Assembly: GCF_900240295.1 (NCBI RefSeq) | Contig: NZ_OEQB01000006.1 | Coordinates: 78,861 to 142,860 of the forward strand | Direction of reading: 5' to 3' | Source: Megasphaera vaginalis (ex Bordigoni et al. 2020) | GTDB lineage: Bacteria; Bacillota; Negativicutes; Veillonellales; Megasphaeraceae | Length of the DNA: 64,000 bases | Shown here: one piece after another, positions 44,147 to 51,977 of the stretch | Layout of the letters: the number at the start of each line of letters is the position of its first letter | Position numbering within the stretch: the stretch's first letter is position 1 | Program-made: the position numbers and the translations under genes | Notes under the pieces: generated by a model | The model's database searches: none | Seen by the model: only the letters and a program-made list of their open reading frames with translations | What the model was told of the DNA's origin: nothing

Positions 44147-44175
44147 AGTCTAGCACGATATATTTTCCTTGTCAA
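44147..44175 (-). promoter_or_regulatory. Promoter of the metY-metA operon
   Basis: Minus-strand TTGACA (44170-44175) and TAGACT (44147-44152) are 17 bases apart, with an extended TGC. Confidence 0.75.
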
Positions 44176-44326
44176 CAAAAAACTGTCGGCAAACAGACGG
44201 CGACATGCGGAAAGTAGGCCGGATCGGCGTGTGCCTTTTATGATACAGTAAATAAAAGAGTAGTCGCAAATTATTTTTGAAATACCTTTGACCGCAGCAT
44301 TGAAATCGCTGAAAGGTAAAAAATCC

Positions 44327-44355
44327 TTGACAATGACAAGGCAAATCTATAAAAT
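44327..44355 (+). promoter_or_regulatory. Promoter of rplM-rpsI
   Basis: TTGACA (44327-44332) and TAAAAT (44350-44355), 17 bases apart. Confidence 0.8.
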
Positions 44356-44364
44356 AAATTAGTA

Positions 44365-44430
44365 AGCTTTTCACTTGGACTCCACAGCCCCGGAGAAAGA
44401 GGACCTAAAGCTTAAGGTAGCGTTGTATTA
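44365..44430 (+). ncRNA. Candidate L13 leader RNA
   Basis: AAGCTTT and AAAGCTT pair at the base, enclosing CTCC-ACAGCCCC-GGAG and a purine-rich AGAAAGAGGACC. Its place before rplM matches the known L13 leader, through which the protein represses its own synthesis. I have not been able to match it to a model. Confidence 0.45.
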
Positions 44431-44446
44431 GGGAGGAATTGCAAGC

Positions 44447-44887
44447 ATGAAAACTACATTTATGGCTAATGCAGGCAACATCGAACGCAAGTGGTTTGTT
44501 GTTGATGCAGAAGGCCAGACATTAGGCCGTCTTGCTGCCGAAGTGGCTAAAGTTCTTCGGGGAAAACATAAACCAACATTTACCCCGCATGTTGATACCG
44601 GTGATTTCGTCATCGTCGTCAATGCAGATAAAGTTGTTTTGTCTGGTAAGAAATTGATTCAGAAGACTTATTTCCATCATTCCGGTTATCCCGGCGGATC
44701 CACGTTTACGCAAGCCGGCCAGATGTTGGAAAAATATCCGGAACGAGTTGTTGAAATGGCAATTCGCGGCATGTTGCCGAAAAATAAATTGGGTGAACAG
44801 ATGTATCGCAAACTGAATGTGTACGCTGGTGCAGAACACCCGCATCAGGCTCAGAAACCTGAAGTTTTGACGTTGGATATTCGATAA
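44447..44887 (+). CDS. rplM: Ribosomal protein L13
   Basis: A 146-residue 50S protein. [26 protein letters not shown] and [13 protein letters not shown] are conserved L13 segments. GGGAGG precedes ATG 44447. rpsI follows after 18 bases in the usual order. Confidence 0.96.
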   Translation: MKTTFMANAGNIERKWFVVDAEGQTLGRLAAEVAKVLRGKHKPTFTPHVDTGDFVIVVNADKVVLSGKKLIQKTYFHHSGYPGGSTFTQAGQMLEKYPERVVEMAIRGMLPKNKLGEQMYRKLNVYAGAEHPHQAQKPEVLTLDIR

Positions 44888-44905
44888 TACCGGGAGGAAG
44901 ATTTC

Positions 44906-45298
44906 ATGGCAGTAGCACAATACTACGGCACTGGCCGTAGAAAGACATCCGTTGCCAGAGTTCGTCTGGTTCCGGGTCAAGGAAACATTACAGTCAATAA
45001 GAAGGAATTGAATGAATATTTCGGTCGGAAGACGCTGGAATTGGTTATTAAGCAGCCTCTCGTATTGACAGGCGTAAGCGAACAGTATGATATTATTGCT
45101 GATGTCAAGGGCGGCGGCCCTTCCGGTCAGGCCGGTGCGATCCGTCACGGCATCAGCCGTGCTCTCTTGGAAGTCGACGGAGATTTTCGTCAGGCTTTGA
45201 AGAAAGCCGGTTTTCTGACTCGTGACCCACGCGAAAAAGAACGTCGTAAATACGGTTTGAAAAAAGCACGTAAGGCATCTCAGTTCTCGAAACGTTAA
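44906..45298 (+). CDS. rpsI: Ribosomal protein S9
   Basis: A 130-residue 30S protein with [16 protein letters not shown] at the start and the conserved C-terminal tail ending in SKR ([12 protein letters not shown]), which contacts the P-site tRNA. The prophage begins just beyond this gene, and its 3' end is a known integration site of mobile elements in Firmicutes. Confidence 0.96.
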   Translation: MAVAQYYGTGRRKTSVARVRLVPGQGNITVNKKELNEYFGRKTLELVIKQPLVLTGVSEQYDIIADVKGGGPSGQAGAIRHGISRALLEVDGDFRQALKKAGFLTRDPREKERRKYGLKKARKASQFSKR

Positions 45299-45427
45299 GA
45301 ACATTACAACTTTATGCAAGTACAAAACCGCATTGACACTATGTCTATGCGGTTTCTTTGTTTTATAGTACTTATAAATTTGAGTAAAAATAAGTAAAAA
45401 TTTAACTGTAATACACGAACAATATAC
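45271..45427. other. Left junction of the prophage, candidate attachment region
   Basis: The chromosome-prophage border must lie between the end of rpsI and the integrase gene. The 3' end of rpsI is a plausible core. Two copies of AGTAAAAAT (45383-45391, 45393-45401), one helical turn apart, are good candidates for integrase arm sites. The right attachment site is outside the window, so the core cannot be confirmed here. Confidence 0.5.
45325..45360 (+). terminator. Terminator after rpsI
   Basis: AAACCGCAT pairs with ATGCGGTTT around a 13-base loop, followed by CTTTGTTTT. Confidence 0.75.
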
Positions 45428-46450
45428 TTACAGTATACAATTGATTCCGTCGATAAGCTGCGTCAGTGTCTTGTGCGTATATACACGGTGCGTAATATCT
45501 CTGCTCTTGTGACCAAGAATTAATTGTATTACTTTTTTATTAACCCCGGCATCATCAAGTAGTGTCGCACAAGTATGACGTCCGTCATGCGGCTTGTGAT
45601 CCATAGCCCTCAAGATTGGCGATCGTTGCCATACATACATCCGCAGTCGGTCATAGTTTAACATCGGTTTACCATCCGAGCTGTTCATGACAAGATATTC
45701 GTTGCTGTCGTTATACCAGTCTTTGATAAAAGGACTAATCCGATTATGTATGGGGATGGCACGGTTAATACCTGCGGCTGTTTTCATTCCTCCCATCATA
45801 TAGCTCTCGTTAAGATGTACGTCTTTTATTTTTATCTTGAGCAGCTCTGTCGGTCTCATGCCGGTATAGATATAAACGAGTGCAAAGCGAGCGCCGATGT
45901 CATCGATATGCTGCCATAGTAGATCAATTTCATTGCGAGTAAATGGTTTATGTACACGGCTTTCAACGGCTGGCGGCAGTTTTGTAAGCTTGGCATAATC
46001 GGTATTGCATATCTCGTGTATAATACAAAACTTGTATAGCTGACTGATTAATATCCGGATATTTTTCTTGGTTGAATATCCTAATTTACAAGTATCAATT
46101 ACGTCCTGGATATGATACGCGCGGATATTGGTAAATTGCATATCATTTAATGCTGATGCGTGCTTAAATGCGGACGTATACGTATTAGGTACCGGATCAT
46201 CTTTATATCGTTCCTGCGCCCATTTTTGATAAATATCAGCAAAAGTAAGTTTATGTGTTTCCAGGTCATACGGTGATTTATTATAGATCTGCAATGCTTC
46301 CAGCGCTTCCTGCCGTGTTTTGTAGTACCCAAGGTATTTGAATACTTGCTTGCCGTCGTCTGTCCAGTACACCGTTATTCGGGCGCCGTATGGTTTTCGT
46401 CGTTTGCCGGCTAGTTTTACGACAGAGCCATAACCGTTTGGTAATCGCAT
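45428..46450 (-). CDS. int: Phage-type tyrosine integrase
   Basis: A 340-residue tyrosine recombinase. The N-terminus (MRLPNGYGSVVKLAGKRR) is an arm-type DNA-binding domain; the catalytic residues are Arg in YTGMRPTELLK, His-x-x-Arg in HDGRHTCA, His in LGHKS and the Tyr nucleophile in HRVYTHKT. It is full length and lies next to the host junction, facing rpsI. It integrates and excises the element with an excisionase, candidates for which are at 52460 and 54149. Confidence 0.93.
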   Translation of the reverse strand: MRLPNGYGSVVKLAGKRRKPYGARITVYWTDDGKQVFKYLGYYKTRQEALEALQIYNKSPYDLETHKLTFADIYQKWAQERYKDDPVPNTYTSAFKHASALNDMQFTNIRAYHIQDVIDTCKLGYSTKKNIRILISQLYKFCIIHEICNTDYAKLTKLPPAVESRVHKPFTRNEIDLLWQHIDDIGARFALVYIYTGMRPTELLKIKIKDVHLNESYMMGGMKTAAGINRAIPIHNRISPFIKDWYNDSNEYLVMNSSDGKPMLNYDRLRMYVWQRSPILRAMDHKPHDGRHTCATLLDDAGVNKKVIQLILGHKSRDITHRVYTHKTLTQLIDGINCIL

Positions 46451-46469
46451 AAAAAAATCAGCTCCTTTA

Positions 46470-46500
46470 TTGTAAATGAGGGGCTGATTTGTGATATACT
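46470..46500 (+). promoter_or_regulatory. Promoter of the small RNA next to the integrase gene
   Basis: TATACT (46495-46500) is preceded by TGA, an extended -10; TTGTAA (46470-46475) is 19 bases upstream. The -10 lies inside an inverted repeat, GGGCTGATT (46482-46490) with AATCAGCCC (46509-46517). Confidence 0.5.
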
Positions 46501-46506
46501 TATAGC

Positions 46507-46608
46507 GTAATCAGCCCTTGGTTAGGTGGATTATATTGCCGGTGATATTGGTAGTATCTCCGGCGCTCTCCCTCATTCTGTTGGTAGCAGAGTGGGGGAG
46601 TTTTTTTT
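46507..46608 (+). ncRNA. Structured small RNA with repeated TTGGTAG loops
   Basis: A 100-base plus-strand transcript is predicted between the integrase and Dam genes. It folds into consecutive hairpins: a weaker one around 46509-46532 with loop TTGGTTA; 46538-46564 (GCCGG-T-GATA paired with TATC-T-CCGGC) with loop TTGGTAG; and 46568-46600, a 13-bp stem with the same loop TTGGTAG followed by eight T's. UUGG-type loops are U-turn (YUNR) motifs of antisense RNAs and antitoxin RNAs. No protein is assigned. Confidence 0.55.
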
Positions 46609-47473
46609 ATTGTAAAATTACTTTATCGAATGATTCTATCTGTGTATTTGGACTACTATATAAATACTCTTTTTCTTTTCTCGTTATTCTTGCGGAATAT
46701 TGTAGGGTATATGTATGGGCAGGTAAATCGCTATATATTTTAGCAATTTCATCACAATGATCATATGTGGTAATCCAGCGGTATGAATCCATTTCTCTAA
46801 TGGCATTATATAAGAAAACATGATCATCATGTTTAAAGGAGTTTTTGTATAATAATTGCCCTTGCCTATAATACGGGGGGTCAAAAAAGGTAAATAAACA
46901 CTTGGGAGATATGTTGAGTAATATATTATGAATTAATTCTTTGGCGTCTAACATATAAAGTCTAATCCGATCCCGTTGAGTAGAGATATCAGCAATCTTT
47001 TTGACTAGCGCCTCTTTGTTAAACCTGCAGTTAAGTTTATATTTAGAATTTTGTTCATACCCACCAATAGGGCCTCCTGTAATAATACCAGCTCTGTTTG
47101 TCCTATTCAAAAAGAGGGTAGAGAATGCCAACCTATAATCATATGTTTGATTTTCACGTAATTTGTCATATATGCTTTTTTGATTGATCCATTCAGTCAT
47201 TGTAATGGGAGTTGTGAGGATGTCATGAATTAGACGTTCAGACTCATGTAAGACCGCATACCAAACTGAATATATAGCAACATCATAGTCATTTAAAATG
47301 ATAGAATCTACTTTATTAGAAAGCAATAACTCCATGGATACTCCGGAACCGCCAGAAAAAGGCTCGCAGTATATCGTAGAGTTTAAGTCGTTAAGGTGGA
47401 TTAAGTGTTCAACAAATTTAGCAAGCTGCGTTTTTCCCCCGGGATATCGCAATATAGATTTAGTTCTTGGCAT
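46607..47473 (-). CDS. DNA adenine methylase, D12 class
   Basis: A 288-residue N6-adenine methyltransferase. LRYPGGKTQLAKFV and EPFSGGSGVSMELL form the SAM site, and FTFFDPPYYRQG contains the catalytic DPPY. AGGAGG lies seven bases before ATG 47473. It follows the OLD-like ATPase gene by 66 bases on the same strand. It may protect the element's DNA or form part of a defence pair with the ATPase. AT-rich codon use differs from the chromosome. Confidence 0.88.
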   Translation of the reverse strand: MPRTKSILRYPGGKTQLAKFVEHLIHLNDLNSTIYCEPFSGGSGVSMELLLSNKVDSIILNDYDVAIYSVWYAVLHESERLIHDILTTPITMTEWINQKSIYDKLRENQTYDYRLAFSTLFLNRTNRAGIITGGPIGGYEQNSKYKLNCRFNKEALVKKIADISTQRDRIRLYMLDAKELIHNILLNISPKCLFTFFDPPYYRQGQLLYKNSFKHDDHVFLYNAIREMDSYRWITTYDHCDEIAKIYSDLPAHTYTLQYSARITRKEKEYLYSSPNTQIESFDKVILQ

Positions 47474-47539
47474 AGCCACACCTCCTTTTAATAAGTGTAA
47501 ATCATTATAAATGTTTTGGCCAATATAACTTTTATATAA

Positions 47540-49219
47540 TTAATTTAAAGGGGGTAATGCCTTTTTCGCTCTGCGAGAGTTTATTAGTTCAAGTAATTCT
47601 GTTCGGAATGACAGGAATATTTGGGGATTTTCTTTTATGTATTGACGAAGAGCTTTTGTGTATAAGCGTTTATTTTCATCTTTCCAATTTTTAAACGGGC
47701 TGATAGAAAGACTATTTTTATCTGAAAGATTAGAACTAAATATGTGGAATCTTGTTAGATCCGATTTTATGGCATCTTTTTCTCTATCATTAAATAATTG
47801 ATTGGCTCCATCTAAATAATAGATATAATAAACAATTCGACGCTCTAATGGGAATAGCTTATTATCCGGCTCTGGTATTTTTATAATATAATTACTGTCA
47901 ATATTGGATTGAGAAGACAAATTTACATCTGGATCAACAACAATAATAGAGTCTTCTAATAATTTTTTGCCATTTTTTGATAACGATACTAATCCTTTCC
48001 AAGGTGTTCCCTCTGCTCCTGATATATTGGTTATAAATTCTAGATTATGACAAACTGTTGGTTTCAGAATAATTCTTAAAGCCTGTACAGCAACATCATC
48101 TTCACATATGATATTTATTTTATAAGGACTAGGAGTAGAGCTGTCATTATATGTTAGTTCCTTATAAATGGTATTAAATCCTGGATTGATCATAATATTA
48201 AAATTATGATCATCCCCGACTTGTTGAGTGCTTAAATTATTGATGACAATTTTTTCTAGAAAAGAAGTATCTTTCAATTGTAATCTCAAGCAATGGTCAA
48301 TTAGGTAAAGAGAGTGTGTTGTGACAACTATTTGAACATGGGTGCGTTTACTCCAATCAAGAAAAAAGTCTATTAGTTGAATTTGGGCAGATGGGTGCAA
48401 AGATGCTTCGACTTCATCAATACACAACAATCCTTGTAAACAATCAGTATTGGTAGAATCCTTTTCAAAAGCGAGCATTTTGCAAAGAATAATTCCTAAG
48501 TTGTCTTCTCCTGATGAAATAGAGTTGAAGTCGTAATAACTGTTTAGAGGCGCTAAAGTGTTCTTACTTTTCCCGTCTGAAATAGCTTCTGAGTTTTCAT
48601 AAGTGCTTCTTTGCATGATACGTTCATAAGATTTTGCGATCCACGCCTTGTCTTCCAGTGTGATTTCAATATCTGTTTTTTGAGCATTAGTGTCAATTAT
48701 GGGAAATAGTCGTTTTAAATTAAGATAAGAAGTATTTAGTGAGAAATTTCCTTGTCCCTTCTCATTTGTTGCGCCTACGGTTAAACGATGCCTCTTTTCT
48801 GATTGACGGCGATATATGCGTACGGGTTCAGATATTTCTTCGTTTTTAATAGTGGTTCCTTGAATATAGTAAAGATATAATTCCGTATCTTTTTCTAAGC
48901 TTAATCGAAAAACATCCACCCAAGAGGTTTTTAACTCATTACCATACATATCTTTTGCATTATTAGGCGCGCTAAAAGGATGAGCAATTAGTCCTAAAAT
49001 AGATGACTTCATTGTCCCATTTTTACCTGTTATAACAGTAAGATATTCACCTAATTTTAGAGTTCTCTTTGATAAACTGCGGAACCTATCAATATAGAGA
49101 CCCGTTATATACTCGAATTTAACATCCTTGTTATTGACGTATCCATAGGACTTAGATGTTTTAGAGCGATCGTATTTATTAGTAGTAGATGTAACGTTCA
49201 TAGAGGAATCTTCATTCAT
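47540..49219 (-). CDS. OLD-like ATPase with TOPRIM-type nuclease region
   Basis: A 559-residue protein. An ABC/SMC-type ATPase: P-loop TVITGKNGTMKSSILGL (about 60-75, with Met where Gly is usual), signature SSGEDNLG and Walker B LLCIDEVEASLHP. The C-terminal third has IICEDDVAVQAL and IIVVDPDV, resembling the Glu and DxD acids of TOPRIM domains. OLD-family proteins include antiphage nucleases such as GajA. It sits in the accessory part of the prophage with a Dam methylase gene. The exact subfamily is not certain. Confidence 0.72.
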   Translation of the reverse strand: MNEDSSMNVTSTTNKYDRSKTSKSYGYVNNKDVKFEYITGLYIDRFRSLSKRTLKLGEYLTVITGKNGTMKSSILGLIAHPFSAPNNAKDMYGNELKTSWVDVFRLSLEKDTELYLYYIQGTTIKNEEISEPVRIYRRQSEKRHRLTVGATNEKGQGNFSLNTSYLNLKRLFPIIDTNAQKTDIEITLEDKAWIAKSYERIMQRSTYENSEAISDGKSKNTLAPLNSYYDFNSISSGEDNLGIILCKMLAFEKDSTNTDCLQGLLCIDEVEASLHPSAQIQLIDFFLDWSKRTHVQIVVTTHSLYLIDHCLRLQLKDTSFLEKIVINNLSTQQVGDDHNFNIMINPGFNTIYKELTYNDSSTPSPYKINIICEDDVAVQALRIILKPTVCHNLEFITNISGAEGTPWKGLVSLSKNGKKLLEDSIIVVDPDVNLSSQSNIDSNYIIKIPEPDNKLFPLERRIVYYIYYLDGANQLFNDREKDAIKSDLTRFHIFSSNLSDKNSLSISPFKNWKDENKRLYTKALRQYIKENPQIFLSFRTELLELINSRRAKKALPPLN

Positions 49220-49240
49220 GTATGATGCCCTTTCCCTATA

Positions 49241-49273
49241 AAGTGGACGATAAGTGAACGATAAGTGAACGAT
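49241..49273. repeat. Three tandem 11-bp repeats upstream of the OLD-like gene
   Basis: AAGTGGACGAT, AAGTGAACGAT and AAGTGAACGAT follow one another, then a partial copy. They lie just upstream of the OLD-like gene start, in its promoter region, one helical turn per unit. Between 49274 and 49478 I see no other feature besides short open frames without family resemblance. Confidence 0.65.
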
Positions 49274-49478
49274 AAATAAACAGCAAAACCCGTAAAAGTA
49301 GCGGATTTACAGAGGGTAATAAACGATAATTGCACGATAAATTTGAGCTTAGATTGATAAAAATAATTTCGCATGGAATAGCCTCTATTCTCTCTAGACA
49401 ACGTGATAGAAGAACTCCATATCTTTCGTATCGTCTATAAATTCACTGCGACGAATCATTTCTTCAATGAGGGTTAAT

Positions 49479-49523
49479 AAAAAAGAAGAGAACTACTAGG
49501 CATTGGCCATAGTAGTTCTCTTC
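49479..49523 (-). terminator. Terminator of the PemK/MazF-like gene
   Basis: On the minus strand GAAGAGAACTACTA pairs with TAGTAGTTCTCTTC (14 bp), followed by six T's. Confidence 0.88.
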
Positions 49524-49592
49524 GCATCATTAGTATGTGCGGGTAAACCGCTTATGGCCATATTATATAGTGGTTAGCTTAGCATGTCAAGG

Positions 49593-50495
49593 TTATAAGT
49601 AGTAATTATGTAATGCTTGACTTATTTTATCGAGTGTTTTTGAATCGACTCGAATGTTGTATAGTGGATCGAATCGATTTAACGGAAACTTAATTCGGAT
49701 TTTGCTTAGTGTTCTTATTTGAGATGTGATGCCAATACTTTGTTTTTTAAATTTTTTTGATTCTCCTGCAATGACTTTCACGTTGTTCATGTTGCGAAGT
49801 ATGCGATCTTGCATTTTCTTTAACTCATCGTCTGGGATATTACGTGATTCTTGTAGGGCAGTTTTCAGTGTCGCACTACCGTGAAAAATTGCACCTAATA
49901 AATCAAAAGAATCTTTTTTTAATGAAAATCCTTCCTTTGCGGCTTGGGTAAAAAGGCTTTCTATACGCTTGTTGTGGTCTCGCAAAAGGGTTTTAAAGGT
50001 TTTTATTCTGTGACGACGAATGCTTTTGGCTACCAGTAAATGACTACGAATTGCTTGATATATTTCATCGTCAAATAGAATGTCCGTTTTATAGTAATTA
50101 TTATCTTTATAGCTTTTTATGGGTAATACAGATACAAGAGGATTGAATGTGTTAGAAGAGTGAAGCACTATTGCATAATGAAGTCCACCAAATTCAGAAC
50201 CTAACGGTAAGCCAAAATCTATTTTTATAATAGAACCCCTTTTTAGAGAAATAAAACGCTGGTTATTCATCTGATGGAATTTCTTTTCATTTTTTAGTTT
50301 TGATAGTTGTTCAGATAGCCCATAATATAAGACCGCTGCCCGATGATAATCCAATTCTGTTTCATCCGTTAAATACTGGCGTTGATTACATGATAGTGTG
50401 GCTATGTTTGCAAGGAGAATTGGCTTATTTTGTATATTTTTTAGGTCAGTCTTTTTTCTTGTTTTATTATTATCTCCCATAAAGAACAGCTTCAT
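49593..50495 (-). CDS. PemK/MazF-like protein with long N- and C-terminal extensions
   Basis: A 300-residue protein. The middle (about 84-135: LKRGSIIKIDFGLPLGSEFGGLHYAIVLHSS, then NPLVSVLPIKS) matches the beta-barrel start of PemK/MazF RNases, which cleave mRNA. Usual MazF is about 110 residues; here an 80-residue N-terminal and a 160-residue Lys/Arg-rich C-terminal extension are present. No antitoxin gene is adjacent. The start is uncertain: SD-like GAAAGGA abuts ATG 50495, and ATG 50480 is an alternative. It lies beside the phage repressor, typical for an accessory gene. Confidence 0.6.
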   Translation of the reverse strand: MKLFFMGDNNKTRKKTDLKNIQNKPILLANIATLSCNQRQYLTDETELDYHRAAVLYYGLSEQLSKLKNEKKFHQMNNQRFISLKRGSIIKIDFGLPLGSEFGGLHYAIVLHSSNTFNPLVSVLPIKSYKDNNYYKTDILFDDEIYQAIRSHLLVAKSIRRHRIKTFKTLLRDHNKRIESLFTQAAKEGFSLKKDSFDLLGAIFHGSATLKTALQESRNIPDDELKKMQDRILRNMNNVKVIAGESKKFKKQSIGITSQIRTLSKIRIKFPLNRFDPLYNIRVDSKTLDKISQALHNYYL

Positions 50496-50501
50496 TCCTT
50501 T

Positions 50502-51134
50502 CTAAAATGATCGTCTTAATTCAATAACTTTGCCAATAATCTTTACGGGGAGCTGCTGAATTTCTTCGTTTGTATAGAAGACCGGCAAGAAGGAAGAGAC
50601 ATTATCACCAATAAGTGTGATACCTGCAGAGGATTTTTTAATTCTTTTTACAGTTCCTTCTGCGCCATTAACTAATACGACAGCAATTTCATTTGATTCA
50701 ACATCAGGTTGCTGACGAATAACTAAGACGTCACCTTCTGTAAAAGTTGGTTCCATAGAGTTTCCTTTGACTTTTAAACAAAAGAAGTCGCCGGTAGCAG
50801 CTAGTTCTGCAGAAATCTCCTCATAGTCAAGGATATCTTCGATAGCATCAATGGGTATACCGGCTATGACATATCCTAGTACAGGAATGCGAACGCCTTT
50901 TGCTGAATTTGATGCGGATAATTTGTTTTCAATTAAGTCTGATTTTTCAATGCCAAAGTATAGAGCTAATTGTTCAACTTTATTCATTCGTGGCATCTTA
51001 GTCCCGTTTATCCAAGTCGATACAGTGGATTTATTTAATTTTAAATCAACAACTAAGTCACTTTGTGTTTTGTGGTGTTTAGCGAGTTGATAGCTTAAAT
51101 TTTTTGCAAATACTTTTTTAAAATCGTCTGACAT
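50502..51134 (-). CDS. CI-like repressor with LexA-type autocleavage domain
   Basis: A 210-residue repressor. An N-terminal helix-turn-helix (KTQSDLVVDLKLNKSTVSTWINGTKMP) is followed by a peptidase S24 domain: cleavage site in YVIAGIPI (Ala-Gly), catalytic Ser in VKGNSMEPTF and Lys in GTVKRIKK. It should hold lysogeny and be inactivated on RecA-triggered self-cleavage. Operators flank both its promoter and that of the divergent Cro-like gene. Confidence 0.9.
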   Translation of the reverse strand: MSDDFKKVFAKNLSYQLAKHHKTQSDLVVDLKLNKSTVSTWINGTKMPRMNKVEQLALYFGIEKSDLIENKLSASNSAKGVRIPVLGYVIAGIPIDAIEDILDYEEISAELAATGDFFCLKVKGNSMEPTFTEGDVLVIRQQPDVESNEIAVVLVNGAEGTVKRIKKSSAGITLIGDNVSSFLPVFYTNEEIQQLPVKIIGKVIELRRSF

Positions 51135-51163
51135 AAGAATAACCTCCTTATAATCATGATATT

Positions 51164-51244
51164 ACTTTAAGTAGATAAAAGTCAATACTAAAAATAAAAT
51201 AGTTCACTTTAAGTATTGACACTCTACTAAAAGTAAACTATAAT
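51164..51244. promoter_or_regulatory. Phage switch: divergent promoters and operators
   Basis: ACTTTAAGTA occurs at 51164-51173 and 51206-51215, and a related TACTAAAAGTA at 51225-51235. The rightward promoter is TTGACA (51216-51221), 17 bases, TATAAT (51239-51244), with operators at its -35 and in its spacer. A leftward TTGACT...TATCAT promoter for the repressor overlaps the first operator. This is a lambda-like bistable control region. Confidence 0.8.
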
Positions 51245-51271
51245 AAGCGTTGTAAGGGAGGTGAAAGCCAA

Positions 51272-51472
51272 ATGCCGAGATTAAAAATATCACTAAAAGC
51301 CGCAAGATATAATGCAGGATTTTCTCAAGATGATGTTGCTAAAAAGATGAGAAAGTCTAAGTCAACCGTAAACAACTGGGAAAACGGAAAAACTGAAATT
51401 GATTACAATAATCTTGCGGCGTTGTGCAAATTATATTCGGTGACTATTGATGATATTATTTTGCCATTTTAG
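51272..51472 (+). CDS. Cro-like helix-turn-helix protein
   Basis: A 66-residue XRE protein (FSQDDVAKKMRKSKSTVNNWENGKTEIDYNNL), divergent from the repressor gene and first in the lytic direction. AAGGGAGGTG precedes ATG 51272. It should repress the CI-like gene. Confidence 0.85.
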   Translation: MPRLKISLKAARYNAGFSQDDVAKKMRKSKSTVNNWENGKTEIDYNNLAALCKLYSVTIDDIILPF

Positions 51473-51474
51473 TT

Positions 51475-51485
51475 TACTTAAAGTA
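51475..51485. promoter_or_regulatory. Fourth phage operator, perfect palindrome
   Basis: TACTTAAAGTA lies immediately after the Cro-like stop codon and matches the switch operators, suggesting a further promoter or roadblock between the Cro-like gene and the next gene. Confidence 0.65.
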
Positions 51486-51508
51486 GACAATAAAAAGAGG
51501 TGAGAGGA

Positions 51509-51703
51509 ATGGAAGATAAAGAAAAAGAACCCTGCGGGAACAGGGTCCGGATGACCGGGAAGAAGCAAATAACGCTTCGTCTGCCGGATGAGCTGTACGA
51601 AGCGTTGAGAGCGGAAGCGAAAAAAACAGGTATAAGTGTGAATGAATTGATCTTAATAAAAATTAATCCTTTGGAAGCGAATTTTTTGGATCACGAGCCA
51701 TAA
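51509..51703 (+). CDS. Ribbon-helix-helix (Arc-like) protein
   Basis: A 64-residue protein. After a charged N-terminus, KKQITLRLPDELYEALRAEAKKTGISVNELIL is an Arc/MetJ-type ribbon-helix-helix, binding DNA as a dimer. ATG 51509 follows GAGGTGAGAGG. Its first 12 residues are identical to those of the unrelated protein at 52157, from a 37-base duplication. Confidence 0.75.
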   Translation: MEDKEKEPCGNRVRMTGKKQITLRLPDELYEALRAEAKKTGISVNELILIKINPLEANFLDHEP

Positions 51704-51827
51704 TGTATCGCCTGAGAGCGTATTCAATTTCTTTGTTTACCGACCGACCATTTTCTTTGGCCAGCTGTTTCATCTTCGCCATTATCGCCTCGTCAATCCT
51801 TAGAGGATAAGGGTTTGCTTGTGCCAT
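51663..51827 (-). CDS. Second ribbon-helix-helix protein, minus strand
   Basis: A 54-residue protein starting MAQANPYPLRIDEAIMAK and continuing with QLAKENGRSVNKEIEYALRRYI, an Arc-like fold. AAAAGGAG precedes ATG 51827. It overlaps the end of the plus-strand RHH gene by 41 bases, tail to tail, and is divergent from a third such gene, with shared operators between. Confidence 0.75.
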   Translation of the reverse strand: MAQANPYPLRIDEAIMAKMKQLAKENGRSVNKEIEYALRRYIMARDPKNSLPKD

Positions 51828-51844
51828 AATATCACACTCCTTTT

Positions 51845-51962
51845 AGATATCAAAATTATATCATTACACGACATCACTAACAAGATTCTAAAAGATATCA
51901 AATAGATATTTACAATGGGCGGAATACGACGTATAATATCTAACAGATAGTAAAAAGATATC
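51845..51962. promoter_or_regulatory. Cluster of AGATATC operators with rightward promoter
   Basis: AGATATC occurs at 51845-51851, 51893-51899 and 51956-51962, with related TAGATATT (51903-51910) and AATATCT (51935-51941). The rightward promoter TTTACA (51909-51914), 17 bases, TATAAT (51932-51937) lies among them. They sit between two divergent RHH genes, likely to be their regulators. Confidence 0.7.
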
Positions 51963-51977
51963 AAAAAGGAGAGGAAA

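Noticed and set aside
46518..46760. Hydrophobic plus-strand peptide within the small RNA, possibly a type I toxin
   Set aside because: It would start at TTG without a ribosome binding site and run through the terminator; the RNA structure explains the region better.
49216..49401. 61-codon minus-strand frame upstream of the OLD-like gene
   Set aside because: It runs through the tandem repeats and lacks a good ribosome binding site.
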